Source: Aphidius gifuensis (Eukaryota > Arthropoda > Insecta > Hymenoptera > Braconidae). Taken from it: DNA of 64,000 nucleotides. The stretch spans positions 15,552,876 to 15,616,875 of the forward strand of contig NC_057789.1 of the NCBI RefSeq assembly GCF_014905175.1, in the 5' to 3' direction. Shown here one piece after another: positions 20,406 through 33,198 of the stretch (position 1 is the first letter of the stretch; every line of letters starts with the position of its first letter). The position numbers were made by a program, and so were the translations under genes. The notes beneath the pieces are model-generated. The model was given only the letters and a program-made list of their open reading frames with translations, had not been told where the DNA came from and did no database searches.

Positions 20406-21446
20406 GCAACCCATTGTAACAACAGATTCAGACTCATATTATTATTTAGAAGAAAATCAAAACATTAATGACAGTAGTTCATTCACAAGTATCTCTAAAC
20501 TCAACATTCAACTGTCCTTAAAATCAAGACGATGATGATTGTGATGATAAAAATACGACATTTAGATTTTTCAGATGTTACATCAATAAATCGTTGACAT
20601 TTAGCCTACATTTTTTTGGAAAATTGAAATAGATATTGATTGTCAATTAAAAAAATAATTTAAAATTAAAAATTAAAATTAATCAATGAATTAATTCAAC
20701 TATAATTAATTGTATTTATATAAACGCAAAAAAAAAAAAATCACTTGTGACGAAAATTAAAATTTTCAATACTCCGGTGGGTCATGTGCAATTATTAATT
20801 GGTTCATTTTTTTTTTTTTTTTAAATAAATGTCATATTGCCCATAGGTTATGTCGTTTTGTTTACTACGGAATATTATTATAAACATATGTTCATCTGTG
20901 TGAGCAGGGCTGCCAACTTCGTGCGACTAATCTGCCTCAATATAATTTTGACAGATTCCAATGTTAATCAGTTCCGTGACTCCGAAAATAAAATTTTGTA
21001 ATTAATCATCAATATCTTTGTCAATTTTTAAGATATCGCGTTCATATTTGCGGCAAATTGTAGATAAAAATAAAATGAAACTTTAAATTAGTCGGTGGAA
21101 GTTAATCGGATGGATAGTTTAAGAGTTATTAATTTTTTTAAAAAAAAGACAAAATGACAAATTTGATATTTTTAGCATTTACGGCTTTAATAATTACTTT
21201 TTAAAAAAACGAAAATATACGAATTGTAGGTATTAAAAATACGCTTCTTTTGATCATAATATGAAGTCTCTAGGTCTATTGGCTAAGGAGCTACGACACT
21301 CCTTTTTTTTCTTAGACAAATTCAATAAACAACTTATTGAACTTGATGGAAAAAAAATAAACAAAAACAACATGTGACTTTGTGCATTGGACTTACTAGC
21401 ACCGTTACTGGTGATAATATGCACTGGCTTGCTCCGATTGCTCCAT
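20406..21446. other. AT-rich region, no gene seen
   Basis: Contains long A and T runs (20729-20741, 20807-20822) and a short GC-richer patch at 20905-20940 (GCAGGGCTGCCAAC), which resembles a hAT-type end without a partner. Nothing else recognised. Confidence 0.4.
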
Positions 21447-21562
21447 TCCGCGTGATCCAGTAAAATGAGCTCTGAATAGACATTTTTCAAAAATTCATAC
21501 TTGTTTCATGAAAAGGGTGTTTTTATATGTTTTTGGGGTCGCTGAATCACGTGGTCGTTAAA
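21447..21562. repeat. inverted repeat arm (partner 29149-29270)
   Basis: Contains ATCCAGTAAAATGAGCTCTG, TTTCATGAAAAGGGTGTTTT and GAATCACGTGGTCG. Its reverse complement is at about 29149-29270. The two arms lie on either side of the transposon-type ORF at 22479-29020 and could be ends of the element that carried it. Confidence 0.75.
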
Positions 21563-21747
21563 ATGTATTGGGCAAAATAATAATAATATTTTACTGAATC
21601 ATTAAACGTTTTTAATGGTAAAAATTTGAGACTTTAACTTCATTTGAAAAAACAAATTATGCCACATTCACTGAACTAGTTGATGTTATATCAACAAAAT
21701 ATAACGAAATTGTTGATACCTGTTATTATCGAATATGTCAATAGACG
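21558..21747 (+). repeat. direct duplication, copy 2
   Basis: Near-identical to 19499-19690. It begins where the inverted-repeat arm ends. Confidence 0.9.
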
Positions 21748-22107
21748 GGACAGCTGACGCGTTGAACTGATTGTTTTTGAAAATCTATAACTTCGTTAAA
21801 AATTGATATTCTTAACTAATTTTTTTTTTTTAATTTTTTAAATAAATAAATTTTCAATTCAGACATTTTTTTTTTTTTAAATTAATATATTTTAATTTTT
21901 ATTAATAAAACAAATGTTTATTTATTAATTTTTTTTGTTTGTGATCAAATTTTTTGATTTTTTTTTTTATAAATATATTTTTTATTTTTTTAAAATAATT
22001 TATGTGATTTTTTTTTTTTTTTTAAACAATAACTTTGTTCAAATGTAATTTTTTATCAATAATCGGTTACCGTATAATTTTTAAGTTGCGCATCACTGCT
22101 ATAATAA

Positions 22108-22152
22108 CATGAGACAGAGCTATATAATAAACGCTATAGCTCTGTCTCATGT
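22108..22152. repeat. perfect hairpin
   Basis: ACATGAGACAGAGCTATA and its exact complement are separated by ten bases. It lies in AT-rich DNA (21748-22107 shows T runs only), upstream of the transposon-type ORF. Confidence 0.8.
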
Positions 22153-23858
22153 TCTTTACCATTGAGAATCGACCCGACTGCGCCCGACTATACGCGAAAC
22201 AACTCGATTGCTACTCACACACTCATATAGATTTCTGTTTTATACAAAATTCTTTTATATGTATGTATACAAGCTGTTCGAGAAAAAAATCAATAATTAA
22301 ATGCGTTCTGGCATGGCGTTTTGTGTCCATGTCATTTTACATTATAAACAATTATAAATTGCTCCAGAAAAAATATATCATATTATAATAAATAAGTAAT
22401 ATAATAAACATTAATATATATATAATTTATAATCTAATTTTAATTATTGAGATATTGACTAATAAGTTTTTTATTACAATGGATCATGTGTGTGCTATTT
22501 GTAGTGACAATTATCATTCAACAAAAAAAAATAAAACGTAAAGGTTAATAAGAAACCGTTGTCACAAACAAGAATTGCATGGTTAACTAATAAAAGTAAA
22601 ATACTTGTATGCTCACGATTGTAAGTACCAAGTTATTTTTTAATTTATTTGAATAAACAATATACGATTTTATATTTATTGCATAAATTTGATTTTATTT
22701 TTTTTTTTTGTCTTCATTTAAATATTTCATTGTTACGACATGAAATGTTCAAGCTAATTTAATTTTTTTTGTTGACTAAATAATATTGGTTATTCATAAT
22801 TTTTAAATATTGATTATTCAATGTTATTCTACACTTTTATTTTAATTCTTAAATTTTGATTATTTTAAAAAACTTGCTGAAATTAATTATCTAATTTTAA
22901 AAAAAGTTTCTTTTCAGATTGTCTGTTAAGTTATTCTCGTAATGAATCAAGAAAATCAACTGAAACTTCAAAACCATCAGTACCTTGTAGCTCAGATTCA
23001 CAATCTCCTACTAACGAGTTTGATTTTGATATTAATTGTTTTTTCTGTGTTGAAAAGTGGGATTGTAATAATGGAGCTATAATTCATCGTCAATCTATGA
23101 ATGGTCGCATCATTGATATTGTTCAATCATTGAGTGATGAATCATATTTAAAAAATCGTCTTAAAAACATTTCTTTATTGGTCGACGTTCAGGCTCGATA
23201 TCATGATATCTGTTATGAAAATTTTATTGCTGACTCAACAAATTCGAGACAAACTTTAACATCTACCAAACTTCCTCTTATTTCAGATGCACAAGACGCA
23301 TATAATAATATATAAATGCATTGAAAACAGCTTGAGTGAACCAGTTTTATTATTAGAACTAAAAGAAATAATGGGCATTCATTTCCCAGATAGAAGAATT
23401 TTTTACAAGAAGTTGAAAGAAAAATATAAAGATGATATTTTTATTGGTACACAAATTGGTAAAAATACGAAAATTTATTATAAAAATTTCAATCCACCAA
23501 AAAAAACTAGTGATTAGTTATGTCAAGAAGAACTTCATGAAGATCAAAAAAAATTTGTATTAAATAGTGCTGCTGATATTTTGTACAATGATATTAAATC
23601 AAAAGAATATGATATGGAGCATTATATCCCACACGGAAATATTTTATAAAATTTTTATAAAATTTTTATAAAATCATTTCATAAAATAATTTTATAAAAT
23701 TTTTATAAAATTTGGGCAAACTTGTTAAGAAGTTTTTATAAAATTTTTGTAAAATTTTTATGAAAAATTTTATAAAAATTTTCGAACCCCCCCTCCCCCC
23801 CTCCCGTGAGTTGATTTGTTTGAAAAATTAAAAAAAAAACAAAAAATAAATCTTTCGT

Positions 23859-24232
23859 CGGGATTCGAACCCGGGTCTTTCTGGGTGTGAAGCAAGCACT
23901 TTACCTCAAAGCCAGAATTCTTATGATAGAAACTCATTAAAACATACATAAGAACATGACTATTCTAAATTCTTTTACTTTGCTGTTTAATCAGAATTCT
24001 ATTATTGACTTTCATTCAAATATAAAAAATTTTAATTTTATCAACTCTTTGTTCATATTTGTATGAGAAAGAAAGATAAAATCGGAAATAAAACAGCAAA
24101 GTAAAAGAATTTAGAATAGTCATGTTCTTATATATATTTTAATGAATTTCTATCATAAGAATTCTGGCTTCGAGGCAAAGTGCTTGCTTCACACCCAGAA
24201 AGACCCGGGTTCAAATCCCGACGAAAGATTTA
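23859..24232. repeat. inverted pair with tRNA-like pol III boxes
   Basis: The two arms (about 23859-24000 and 24090-24232) are near-perfect complements. In the right arm TGGCTTCGAGG (A-box-like) and GGGTTCAAATCCCG (B-box) are spaced as in tRNA genes. The left arm has the same on the other strand (GGGATTCGAACCC). No complete cloverleaf is possible: the acceptor and anticodon stems do not pair. It is therefore a tRNA-derived sequence, not a tRNA gene. Confidence 0.6.
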
Positions 24233-24344
24233 TTAGGGAATTTTAATTTCCTATTGTTTTCGCTTTTCTTCTGGACCCCCCCCCCCAACCATGGTAGGCA
24301 CCCCCCCAAAAAATTTTCTAAGTCCCTTAATCTTAACCAATACA

Positions 24345-24500
24345 ATATATATGGAAAATATAAAGAAAAATATAGAAAAGTCACTGAATATAAAGAAAAA
24401 GAAGCTAAATATGGGAAAATATCAGTAAATATAAAGAAAAATATAGAAAAATCACTGAATATAAAGAAAAATACGATAATTATAGGAAAATATTAGGAAA
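24345..24500 (+). repeat. AT-rich minisatellite
   Basis: Repeats of TATAGAAAAATCACTGAATA and AAAGAAAAATA units. Downstream, 24500-26050 is AT-rich filler of the foldback with no gene. It includes AACGCAGATAG-type repeats at about 24796 and 24994. Confidence 0.7.
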
Positions 24501-26814
24501 ATATGAGTAAACAAAAAAGAAAAGTATAGCAAAGTATCATGGAAAAATCATATTTAACAACAAGATTTTTCAACAAAAAGATTTTAAAAAAATTATTAAC
24601 ATGATAAATTATTAAACATTCAAGTTAAACAAAATATATACGATCACTGGAGGATTAGTGAGAAAAATTGATGAACAATACCCATCAATAAATAATAAAG
24701 AAATAATCATACCAGTAGAAGCTAACATAAAATTCGATGACGATAAGGAAAATGAAAATTACCAAAAATTAAGGGATTACCACCACCAATCAAAAACGCA
24801 GATAGAGCCTTGAAATTTTTTGAGCAGATTAATGAAATAATAATACATACGCTCAAATTTTTTGATAATTTTCTTGTAGCTAATTACTTAGTAATTAATT
24901 ACTAAAGTAGGCTACTTTTTTGAAGGTTATACATAGGTTCTTATGGAGAGTCTGGTTTAGTTTTTAGAAACCTGGTTAGCCATTTTATGGAAAACGCAGA
25001 TAGCTTTTTCAAAAACTACAGATAGATAGAGGAATTAATAAGGAAAGTTTTGATATAAAAATTAATAGGGCTTTGAGACCTTTTTATTTTACCATAAATA
25101 AAAATAAATTTTTGTCTTTGTCTAAATACTCAAGTTGAAGTGAGAAACAAGATTTTCTCCTTCTTTTTTATCTCGTTCGCACTCATAGAAATATTATGTT
25201 TCTAAAGTTCATACGCAAGAGGTCTCTAGATATGCGGTGGTAATCCCTTAATTTCGAGATTAAAAAAATACAAGAAATTGTACATCTACCAATTAATTCA
25301 TTTGCAGGCAAAATAATTTTAGCGAAAAAAAAAAAAAAAAAAAAGAAAACTATTCAATAATAATAATGACATTATTTAGATATCATCGCAATCATAATAG
25401 CAATAAATAAAGTGGAATTTATATATGCAATGTAAGGACGGTTATTAAAATAAAGAACAATAACATTAGCAGACGACAGTGATTATGAAGTAAAATGAAA
25501 TTTAAATGAAAAAAAGTTTGATTAAACTAAACAAAGATAATAAATTTACCAAAGGAAATATATTTTAGATTGAACTAACTTTATGGAATGAAGAGGCAGA
25601 AAATTTCTAGGGAAAAAAGGGTGATGTGATAGCATTAAAGGAATTGAAAATAAATGAATATAAAAAAATTAAAAATATAACGACGACTTCAGCAACAACT
25701 AAAACGTTAAATCCTGATTCAACCGAGAGAAAAAAGTAAATAAAATAAATACAATTGAACTCGACAATTTTGTAATAAATATTTAACATTGACAAGCTAA
25801 AATCATAGTACAACAAAATGAATAAAAACGGAGAGTTTATAAGGTTAGAAGAAAGCGTTTCTGGACATGGAGATGACCCATTAGAAGGAACAAGCAAAAT
25901 GAATGAAAATTAAATAAATTTTAGTTGTAACAATAATCATTGTAACGATAGAGAATGAAATAAATTTGTAGTCACGAATTTCGATATATATTAAAGAAGA
26001 AATTAAAATTCCCCCCGCAGGGAAGGCACAGTTGCTTCAGCAACTGTATGATCATTTTTTTTTTTGTTTTTTTTTTAAATTTTTTCAAACAAATCAACTC
26101 ACGGGGGGGGGGGGGTCGAAAATTTTTCATAAAAATTTTATAAAAATTTTATAAAAACTTCTTAACAAGTTTGCCCAAATTTTATAAAAATTTTATAAAA
26201 TTATTTCAAATTATTTATGATTGTGTGGGTAGAACTCCAGAAAAATTTTTAAATAGTATAATTGAAGATATTTCTGATCTATTATTCCATTTTTTAAGTA
26301 AACTTATTTTTGCTGATAAAAAAAAAATAATGAACATAATTTCAAACATCTTCAAATTATTGCTCATGCAATTATTTCAACAATACGTCCTAATAGTTTC
26401 ACTTCGTATCTTCATCTTGCTGTAAGTACTTATATCCTTCGTAAAACTGGAAGTAGACTTGTAATAGATGTATTATCAGCTTTGGGTGTTTGTTCAACAT
26501 ATTACCAATTACGACTTTATGAAGCATCAGTTTTATTAGACCCACCTCAGATGAAGATTGATGGAACATCTTTACAATATGTCTTTGATAATACCGATCA
26601 CAATGTGATTACAATTGATGGTCATAAAACTTTCCATTGTACTGGTGGTATATTCACAATTACACCAGATCATGCAGTAACACTTAAAGGTGAAACTAAA
26701 AGATTAACACAAATGCCTTCCAAAGACAATATTTCAGCAGTAAATACAATTCAAGATATTCATTTACCAATACATTTCAAAGGAGGACTAAACAAATTAA
26801 AGTTTGAAGACCTA

Positions 26815-28778
26815 CACTGAGAAAAAAAATGTCTGCATTTAAGAGAAAAGTTGCTTAAATATAGCAAAATTTTGATTGAAAGTTTTAGGCTTTGATTTAA
26901 AAAAAAAATGTATTAAATTGAGCATAATATTGTTTAATTACAGCAATTTATTTGCTTTAATTTAAGACAGGTTTTTTTTTATTTAAGAGAAAAAAGAATT
27001 AATTTAAGAGAAACTTTGCTAAAAAGGAAGCAAAAATATCCTTTAAATCAAGCGAATAAGCGGTCTAGTTAAGACAAAAGTTGCTAAAATTGAATGACAT
27101 TTGATTTTACTTAATGGGTAAATCGTTTAATTTAAGGATAATATTGATTGAATTAATAGAAAATTGTTTTTATACAAATGATAAATGAATTAATTCAAAA
27201 AAATTATGAATCAATTTAAAACAAAAAGCGATCTAGTTAAGACACAAGTTGCTAAAATTAAGCAACATTTGATTTAATTCAATGGGTAAGTCGTTTAACT
27301 AGAAGAAATTATCAATTAATTTAAAAGAAATCTGAATCAAATTGAAGCAGAAAAGCGATCTAATCAAGACAGAAGTTGCTAAAATTAAGCGACATTTCAT
27401 TTTATTTAATGGTTAAGTCGTTTAATTTGAGGAAGTTATAGATTAAATTAATAGAAAATTGTTTTTATTTTTGATTGAGAAATGAAAATAGAAAAAAAAA
27501 TTATTTTTTTATTTTTTCTTTTTTTTCAGGACTTATTTTTATTTTACACTTGAAGATTCAATTGTTTTTTTGTTCTCTAGCCTCGAATCCCATCTAAACC
27601 TATCTAAAACCGCCAGTGTTACTTCGCGCGTATCAGAGACTAAATTATGAGGCCCTTGAATCAAAAGTTTCATCACATCCTGATAGGCTGGTTGGTTTGA
27701 TTTTTTTTACATGTAAATTTTGTTTACATGTAAATTTTATGTTTAAATTTTTATTAATACATCTTTTTGTCACTTTATTTAACTAGCTTAAAGAAAAACA
27801 ACAAAAATACCTATCCCACTATAGGCACCTAGTTATTTTATTTTAGATGTCTTCTCGAAATAATTAGAAATAAATATTCAACTGATCTTGAGAAAGAAAA
27901 ACTTTTTACAATATATGTATAAAATATTTTAAGAAGACATCTAAAATAAAATAACTAAGTGCCTATAGTGAGATAGGTATTTTTTTCGTTTTTCTTTAAG
28001 CTAGTTAAATAAAGTGACAGAAAGATGTATTAATGAAAATTTAAACAATTACATGTAAAAAAAATAAAACCAACCAGCCTATCGGGATGTGATGAAACTT
28101 TTGATTCAAGGGCTTCATAATTTCGTCTCTGTTACGTTAACGCGCGATGATTCAGGGGGTAACGCACTGGCTTTTAAAAGTATAGGTTTAGATAGGTTTA
28201 GATTAGGCAGAGGTTCGAGGCTCGGTTAGGACAAAAAAAAAAACAATTGAATCTTCAAGTGTAAAATAAAAATAAGTCCTGAAAAAAAAAAAAAAATTAA
28301 AAAAATAATTTTTTTTTCTATTTTCATTTCTTTTAATCAAAAATAAAAACAATTTTCTATTAATTTAATCTATAACTTCCTTAAATTAATCGACTTAACC
28401 ATTAAATTAAATGAAATGTCGCTCAATTTTAGCAACTTTCGTCTTGATTAGAACGCTTTTCTGCTTTAAATTGATTCAGAATTTTTTTAAATTAATTGAT
28501 AATTTCCTCAAGTTAAACGACTTACCCATTAAATTAAATGAAATGTCGCTCAATTTTAGCAACTTGTGTCTTAACTAAATCGCTTTTTGTCTTGAATTGA
28601 TTCATAATTTTTTTAAATTAATTCATTTATCATTTGTATAAAAACAATTTTCTATTAATTAAATAAATTGCTTTAATTAAAAAATATTTTGTTTAAATTA
28701 ATACAATTTTTTTTTTAAATCAAAGCCTAAAACTTTCAAGCAATTTTTGGTATATTTTAGCAACTTTTTCTCTCAGTG
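26815..28778. mobile_element. 1.96-kb palindromic TA-target foldback
   Basis: Ends are CACTGAGA and TCTCAGTG, with TA on both sides (26813-26814 and 28779-28780). The two halves (about 26815-27880 and 27900-28778) are almost full-length inverted copies with a tiny loop. Near the middle, TAACGCACTGGCTT and GAGGTTCGAGGCTCG look like the D-arm and B-box of a tRNA. Non-coding. The AT-rich half contains repeated AAGACA-AAGTTGCTAAAATT units. Confidence 0.9.
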
Positions 28779-29148
28779 TAGATACACTTAATTTAAATAC
28801 TTCACCTTATGTACCAGTTTTATATTCAACTTATATATTGGCAAAACATTTAAAAATAAATAAAATACCTCTGTAGCATGGATTTGAAGAACTTTTATAT
28901 AGTGACGAGATAATACACCCAACATCCAGAATTGTATGTTTACTATTTATTTATCATAAAGCTACAGATTATCTTGCAGTTCATACTGCTCTTTGTTATG
29001 CAGTTGAGCATGCAAAAAAAAAGTTACTCCCCTTATTTTTTTATTACGGTTTTTTTTTCAAATAAATTTTTTCCCTCAAACTAATATTTAAAAAGTTATT
29101 TAATTTTTTTTGAATAACTCACCCCCTTCGACCCCTGAAATTTTTTTG

Positions 29149-29270
29149 ACCCCACCACGTGATTCAGCAACCCCTAAAAACATATAAAAACACCCTTTTC
29201 ATGAAACAAGTTTGAATTTTTGAAAAAAGTCTATTCAGAGCTCATTTTACTGGATTAGCGAGCTTCAACA
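29149..29270. repeat. inverted repeat arm (partner 21447-21562)
   Basis: CACGTGATTCAGCAACCCC, AAAACACCCTTTTCATGAAA and CAGAGCTCATTTTACTGGAT are the complement of 21447-21562. Confidence 0.75.
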
Positions 29271-29436
29271 GCTGCCTATGGTAAAAGCTAATACACAATG
29301 TGATGTCACCGATTACTCTTCTTATAAAACTCCATGAGAATAAATAATAAATTGATTCGTCAACGTATGAAAAAAAATATATTATTATTAAATCTTTCCA
29401 AAAAGATGTGATATCATAACAAAAAAAAAATCTTGT

Positions 29437-29808
29437 TTTTTTTTACAAAACGAAGCGTCAAGTATTCGAATTCGTTTAGCTATTTTATTTTTTTAATACA
29501 AAAAGATGTGGTACCAAAAAAAGTCAAGAATTAAATATATATTTGCTGCATATAATTAAGTATTAACTGTTGACAAATTTTTAAAATTGACCCCACCTTT
29601 TTTTCCCAATTTGAATTTCATATTTATATATATTATATATTGAACCAGGTAGGGTCAAGTTTAAAATTTTGTCAACAGTTATGACTTAATTATTTGCATT
29701 AAAAATATATTTAATTCTTGACTTTTGGTACCACATCTTTTTGAATTAAAAAAATAAAATAGCTAAACAATTTCGAATACTTGACGCTTCTTTTTGTAAA
29801 AAAAACTA
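29437..29808. mobile_element. palindromic MITE, about 370 bp
   Basis: Arms of about 165 bp (ACAAAACGAAGCGTCAAGTA ... TTGACGCTTCTTTTTGTA) with GGTACCA and TCAAGAATTAAATATAT conserved in both. The target duplication is unclear because the ends are T/A runs. Confidence 0.8.
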
Positions 29809-29815
29809 GGTTCAA

Positions 29816-32576
29816 AGTTTACTAATGAAGCATCGTCGATTGGAACATAAGTCAACGTAATCAACCAGTTTGAGATTTTGGGCACAGCCGGGAAATTTAG
29901 ATAAAAAGTTCAATGAGGCCCAAACATTCCAACAAAGAATCGCATTGCTTTTGGGAAAAAAAAAATGCAACAAAATGAGCATCTCAAAAGCCAATTTGAT
30001 TCGGAAGTTTAATTTTCATCGCAAACCAATAAAAGTTACATGAAAAACAAAAACATAAGTGCTTAGCGGAACACTTAAAATAAAATGTCAATAAATAAAA
30101 AGACTCTATAACCTCGAAAATTTAAACACTAAATGGAGCAGTACTCAGTAGAAAACTCAGGAAAAATGTGATTAACAGGCTGAGGAGAATAGGAGGGCTC
30201 TCGAACTTTGGGTTTTTCGATAATTTAATTGCAGATAACTATATATTATTTTTTGACATGTACTATGGGATTTATTTAAGATTATTTACCAGTTATTTGA
30301 AAACATGGAGTGATATTTGGATCGGTCGAAAGGCGTGAGAGAAGGGTTGAAACCCCGGATTTCATGATTTTCAAAAATGTTTGGAATTATATATTCCTGA
30401 ATTATGTTTTTATTCCTGAGAACATAAAAATAATAAGAAAAACTGGTAGCCATGAATGTTTAAGTCAAATAAAAAGTTCCTCACCCTTCTTGACTGTTTC
30501 AGATATTTTCGGAAAATTTCTAAATAGCGTCTATATTTCTGGTTACAAGAAAATATCTTCAGTTAATTTCCTTCGATTTTTCAGCTGAGGGCCCCGCAAC
30601 ATATTTCGTTCCTGGTCTGTGAAATGTTTTGTGCTCAGTGTTCTGATAACTTTAGCTCCATGATAATGAGAAACTTTTACAAAAACAAACCGAAAAAAAA
30701 TTGAACGAGCATTTGAAAAGGAAATAACTCAAATAAACAAATCATAGTCAAGTGCCCGTCACACTCTAAGTAGGAATATTTTTTGTTTTTTATTTCACTG
30801 AAAATTCGAATAATTTTTTTTATTTTTTATTTAAAAAAAAAAACCTCTTTTTTTTTTTCTCGTTGAATATTTTTTATTTTTTTTGTTGTCAAGCAATTTC
30901 TACTAAGAAGCACCGTTGATTGAAACCTCAGTAGAATTAATCGGTCAATATTTTCAATTGGGCCCTGCGAGAAAATGTGAATGATATATCTAATAATACC
31001 AACAAATAATAATAAAAATACAACAATTGTTTTCCGGAAAAAAAAAATAATCAATTTGATTCAACATTGACCCATTCGGTTCGTCTGTTCAAAATATCTT
31101 AAAATAACACATTCTAACACCATATATTGTTGAATAAAAAAATACTATATTGAATATTTTCAATTTCCTCTTTTAATTAGATTTCTATTGTCAATCTTCA
31201 AAGTATCAAATGATAAAAAAGCAAAAAGAAAAGAAAAAATACTCAAATAATTATCGTACCAATAATTATACAAGTGATAAAAAAATAATGTTATCATTCA
31301 AGTAAGTGTACTATATTATTTATAATCGACCCGCATTCGAAAAATTTAAAGCTTCATGATAGGTCCAAAATCAGAGACTTATTTCAATGTTTAATATAAT
31401 TAAGGCACTTTCATAGCTAGATTTTGGAGGCGTGTTCTAAATAAAATCTTATGCTTTGTACATTGTAGATTTTGTCATACCAACCCCAAAAAACCAAAAG
31501 TTTGAACTTTTTGTGATTGTTTTTTTGCGTAAACTATTTATTTTTTTCATTATTTATCAATTTTATGCAATATATTTCAATAAAATCCAATTATATATTA
31601 ATAAAAAAAATTATCTTCTGATATTTATTCATTTCAATATTGCACACAAAAATTTTTTTTTGTTAGTATGCATCACTGATTTGCACTGATTTTGAATTTT
31701 CTATTTAGATCCAATTAATAGCAATATTAATTATCAATCTTAATTTTATATCGTTAATAAAAACATTTTTAATAATATTTTCATCAACACTTGCATTTAT
31801 GATGCTCCATTATTTTGTAATTGAGTTTCTTTTGTGCAAGTTTGAATTTTCTCGCTATTTCAATATTTCCCAGTTATCATGGCTCCTCATTAAAAAATCA
31901 GTAAAATCCGTGTTTTTGACAGATAATTTTAATTATTACTCAAAAAGCAGCATTAAAACTCCATGTGAACCAAACATTAAAAAATTCCTCATTATTTTTA
32001 CTATTATTGATTAGTTTTTGAAAAAAAAGTGATTGTTAGAAATGTAATTTAGTTATGTTCAAAGAAATTTCAAACATAGCCTCCCATAAGAGCCCATAAG
32101 ATAACCCCTCCAAAAGTAGTCAACTTTTATAAAATTATTAGAAAAAAAAGGTTTATAACAAAAAAACTGATTTTACAAAATGATGCATTAATATTTCAAC
32201 TATCTACTGTATAAATTTTAAGAAATTCTGATTGTTTGGACGTAGCTATGAATGTACCTTAATTATTAATAATAAAAACAATAAATTATTATAAATAAAT
32301 AAATTGTTATAAACAAACAAAATATAATATTTGAGTTATTTATATTAAATTCGGGTTAAAAAAAAAAAATTTTAATGATACATACTGAAAATAAAAATAA
32401 ATATAAAAAACAATGATGATTGGAAATAATAATATTAGCAAGACCTGTAGATTCCATATATTATATTTATTAATAACAATGAATGGAAGAAAAATTGAGA
32501 CTAATAATATTTTCAATATTATACAATAATATTGTAACAAGTAGAATAATACAAATTTAAAAATATACCATATGTT
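29816..32576. other. intergenic, two diverged repeat copies, no gene seen
   Basis: 29816-30010 and 30895-31075 share a decayed pattern (CTAATGAAGCATCGTCGATTGG against CTAAGAAGCACCGTTGATTG, then GGGC and a final CAATTTGATTC). 30310-30588 is an open frame with no recognisable content. 32065-32120 (CCATAAGA, AACCCCTCCAAAAGTAG) resembles 24905-24950 inverted. Otherwise AT-rich. Confidence 0.4.
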
Positions 32577-32828
32577 AATAGTATATTTCGTTACAAGTGC
32601 CCACTCAGAGAGTGTGCTCTCAACGAATTTGGAGGGGCAAGCACGAGCCTTGGCGAGTGTTTCCCCTCCAAATGAGTTGTGAGCGGGCTCTCTGATTGGG
32701 CACATGTAACGAACCATATTTTATGTTACTAGGGACAGTGGTGATAATGTGTGAATTTCCAAAAAGCGCACTACCCCTCTTACGCTTTGGAAATTCACAC
32801 ATTATTCCCACTGCCCTTGTAACATAAA
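32577..32828. repeat. double-hairpin repeat, copy 1 (copy 2 at 53643-53899)
   Basis: Bounded by GTTACAAG and CTTGTAAC. Two hairpins in tandem: GTGCCCACTCAGAGAG paired with CTCTCTGATTGGGCAC, and AATGTGTGAATTTCCAAA paired with TTTGGAAATTCACACATT. Copy 2 is nearly identical. A MITE with two internal hairpins; no target duplication could be fixed. Minus-strand open frames over it are incidental. Confidence 0.85.
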
Positions 32829-33198
32829 GTTTTTTATATTTTTTTATACCATGAACTTGTTGAAAACTAATGAAGCTTTTTATTTTCATTGTGGCATTAG
32901 TTTGTCAATATTTTGCACTTGCAATTTGTTCTTAAAAAATATAAATTAAAAGGAAAAAACAAAAAAATAAGCAATTTTTTCATGAGAAAAAAAAGAAAAA
33001 AAAAAAAGGACAAACTCAACTAAAAACTAGATATGTTTTTAAATTTTATATGATTAATTTTTTGGTGTACTTTGAACTTTAAAATTTAATACTTGTAACC
33101 CTTTTTTAAGTACAATAATGTTAATTTAAGCTCTGGCATATATTGCTCGTGCAAAAGAAGAATTCAATTTATCATGATTTTCTTTGGACATTTTAGTA

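Larger units (their letters stand above)
23641..26215. mobile_element. foldback element interrupting the ORF
   Basis: The arms at about 23690-23850 and 26055-26205 are reverse complements (TTTTATAAAATTTGGGCAAA, GTTAAGAAGTTTTTATAAAA, the C/G run, GAGTTGATTTGTTTGAAAAA). Exact ends are obscured by TTTATAAAA repeats. The interior has a second inverted pair with tRNA-like sequence, a minisatellite and AT-rich DNA. CAGTTGCTTCAGCAACTG at 26029-26046 is a perfect hairpin. No transposase. Confidence 0.75.
22479..29020 (+). pseudogene. arthropod transposon-type protein gene, split by two foldbacks
   Basis: Coding pieces: exon 1 from ATG 22479 (MDHVCAICSDNYHST), a GT-AG intron 22621-22917, then 22918-23640 (motifs CFFCVEKWDC, DVQARYHDICYENF), 26216-26814 (SALGVCSTYYQLRLYEAS, FDNTDHNVITIDGHKTFHC) and 28781 to about 29020. 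This family, with its N(T/A)D-N...T.DG...TFH block, occurs as dispersed copies in many arthropods. I know no function for it. Insertions at about 23641-26215 and 26815-28778 interrupt it. Joining 26812 to 28779 across one TA gives uninterrupted reading. There are further frameshifts near 22510, 23310 and 26430 and a stop at about 28877, so the copy is dead. Confidence 0.6.

Noticed and set aside
24165..24235. functional tRNA gene
   Set aside because: A- and B-box-like sequences are present, but acceptor and anticodon stems do not pair, and the same sequence is mirrored in the other arm.
30310..30588. 92-aa ORF as a gene
   Set aside because: No recognisable domain, no supporting neighbours, and AT-rich composition allows such frames by chance.
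32340..32889. minus-strand ORFs over the double-hairpin repeat
   Set aside because: The same open frames appear in the other copy of the repeat (53.7-53.9 kb) and have no protein-like composition.
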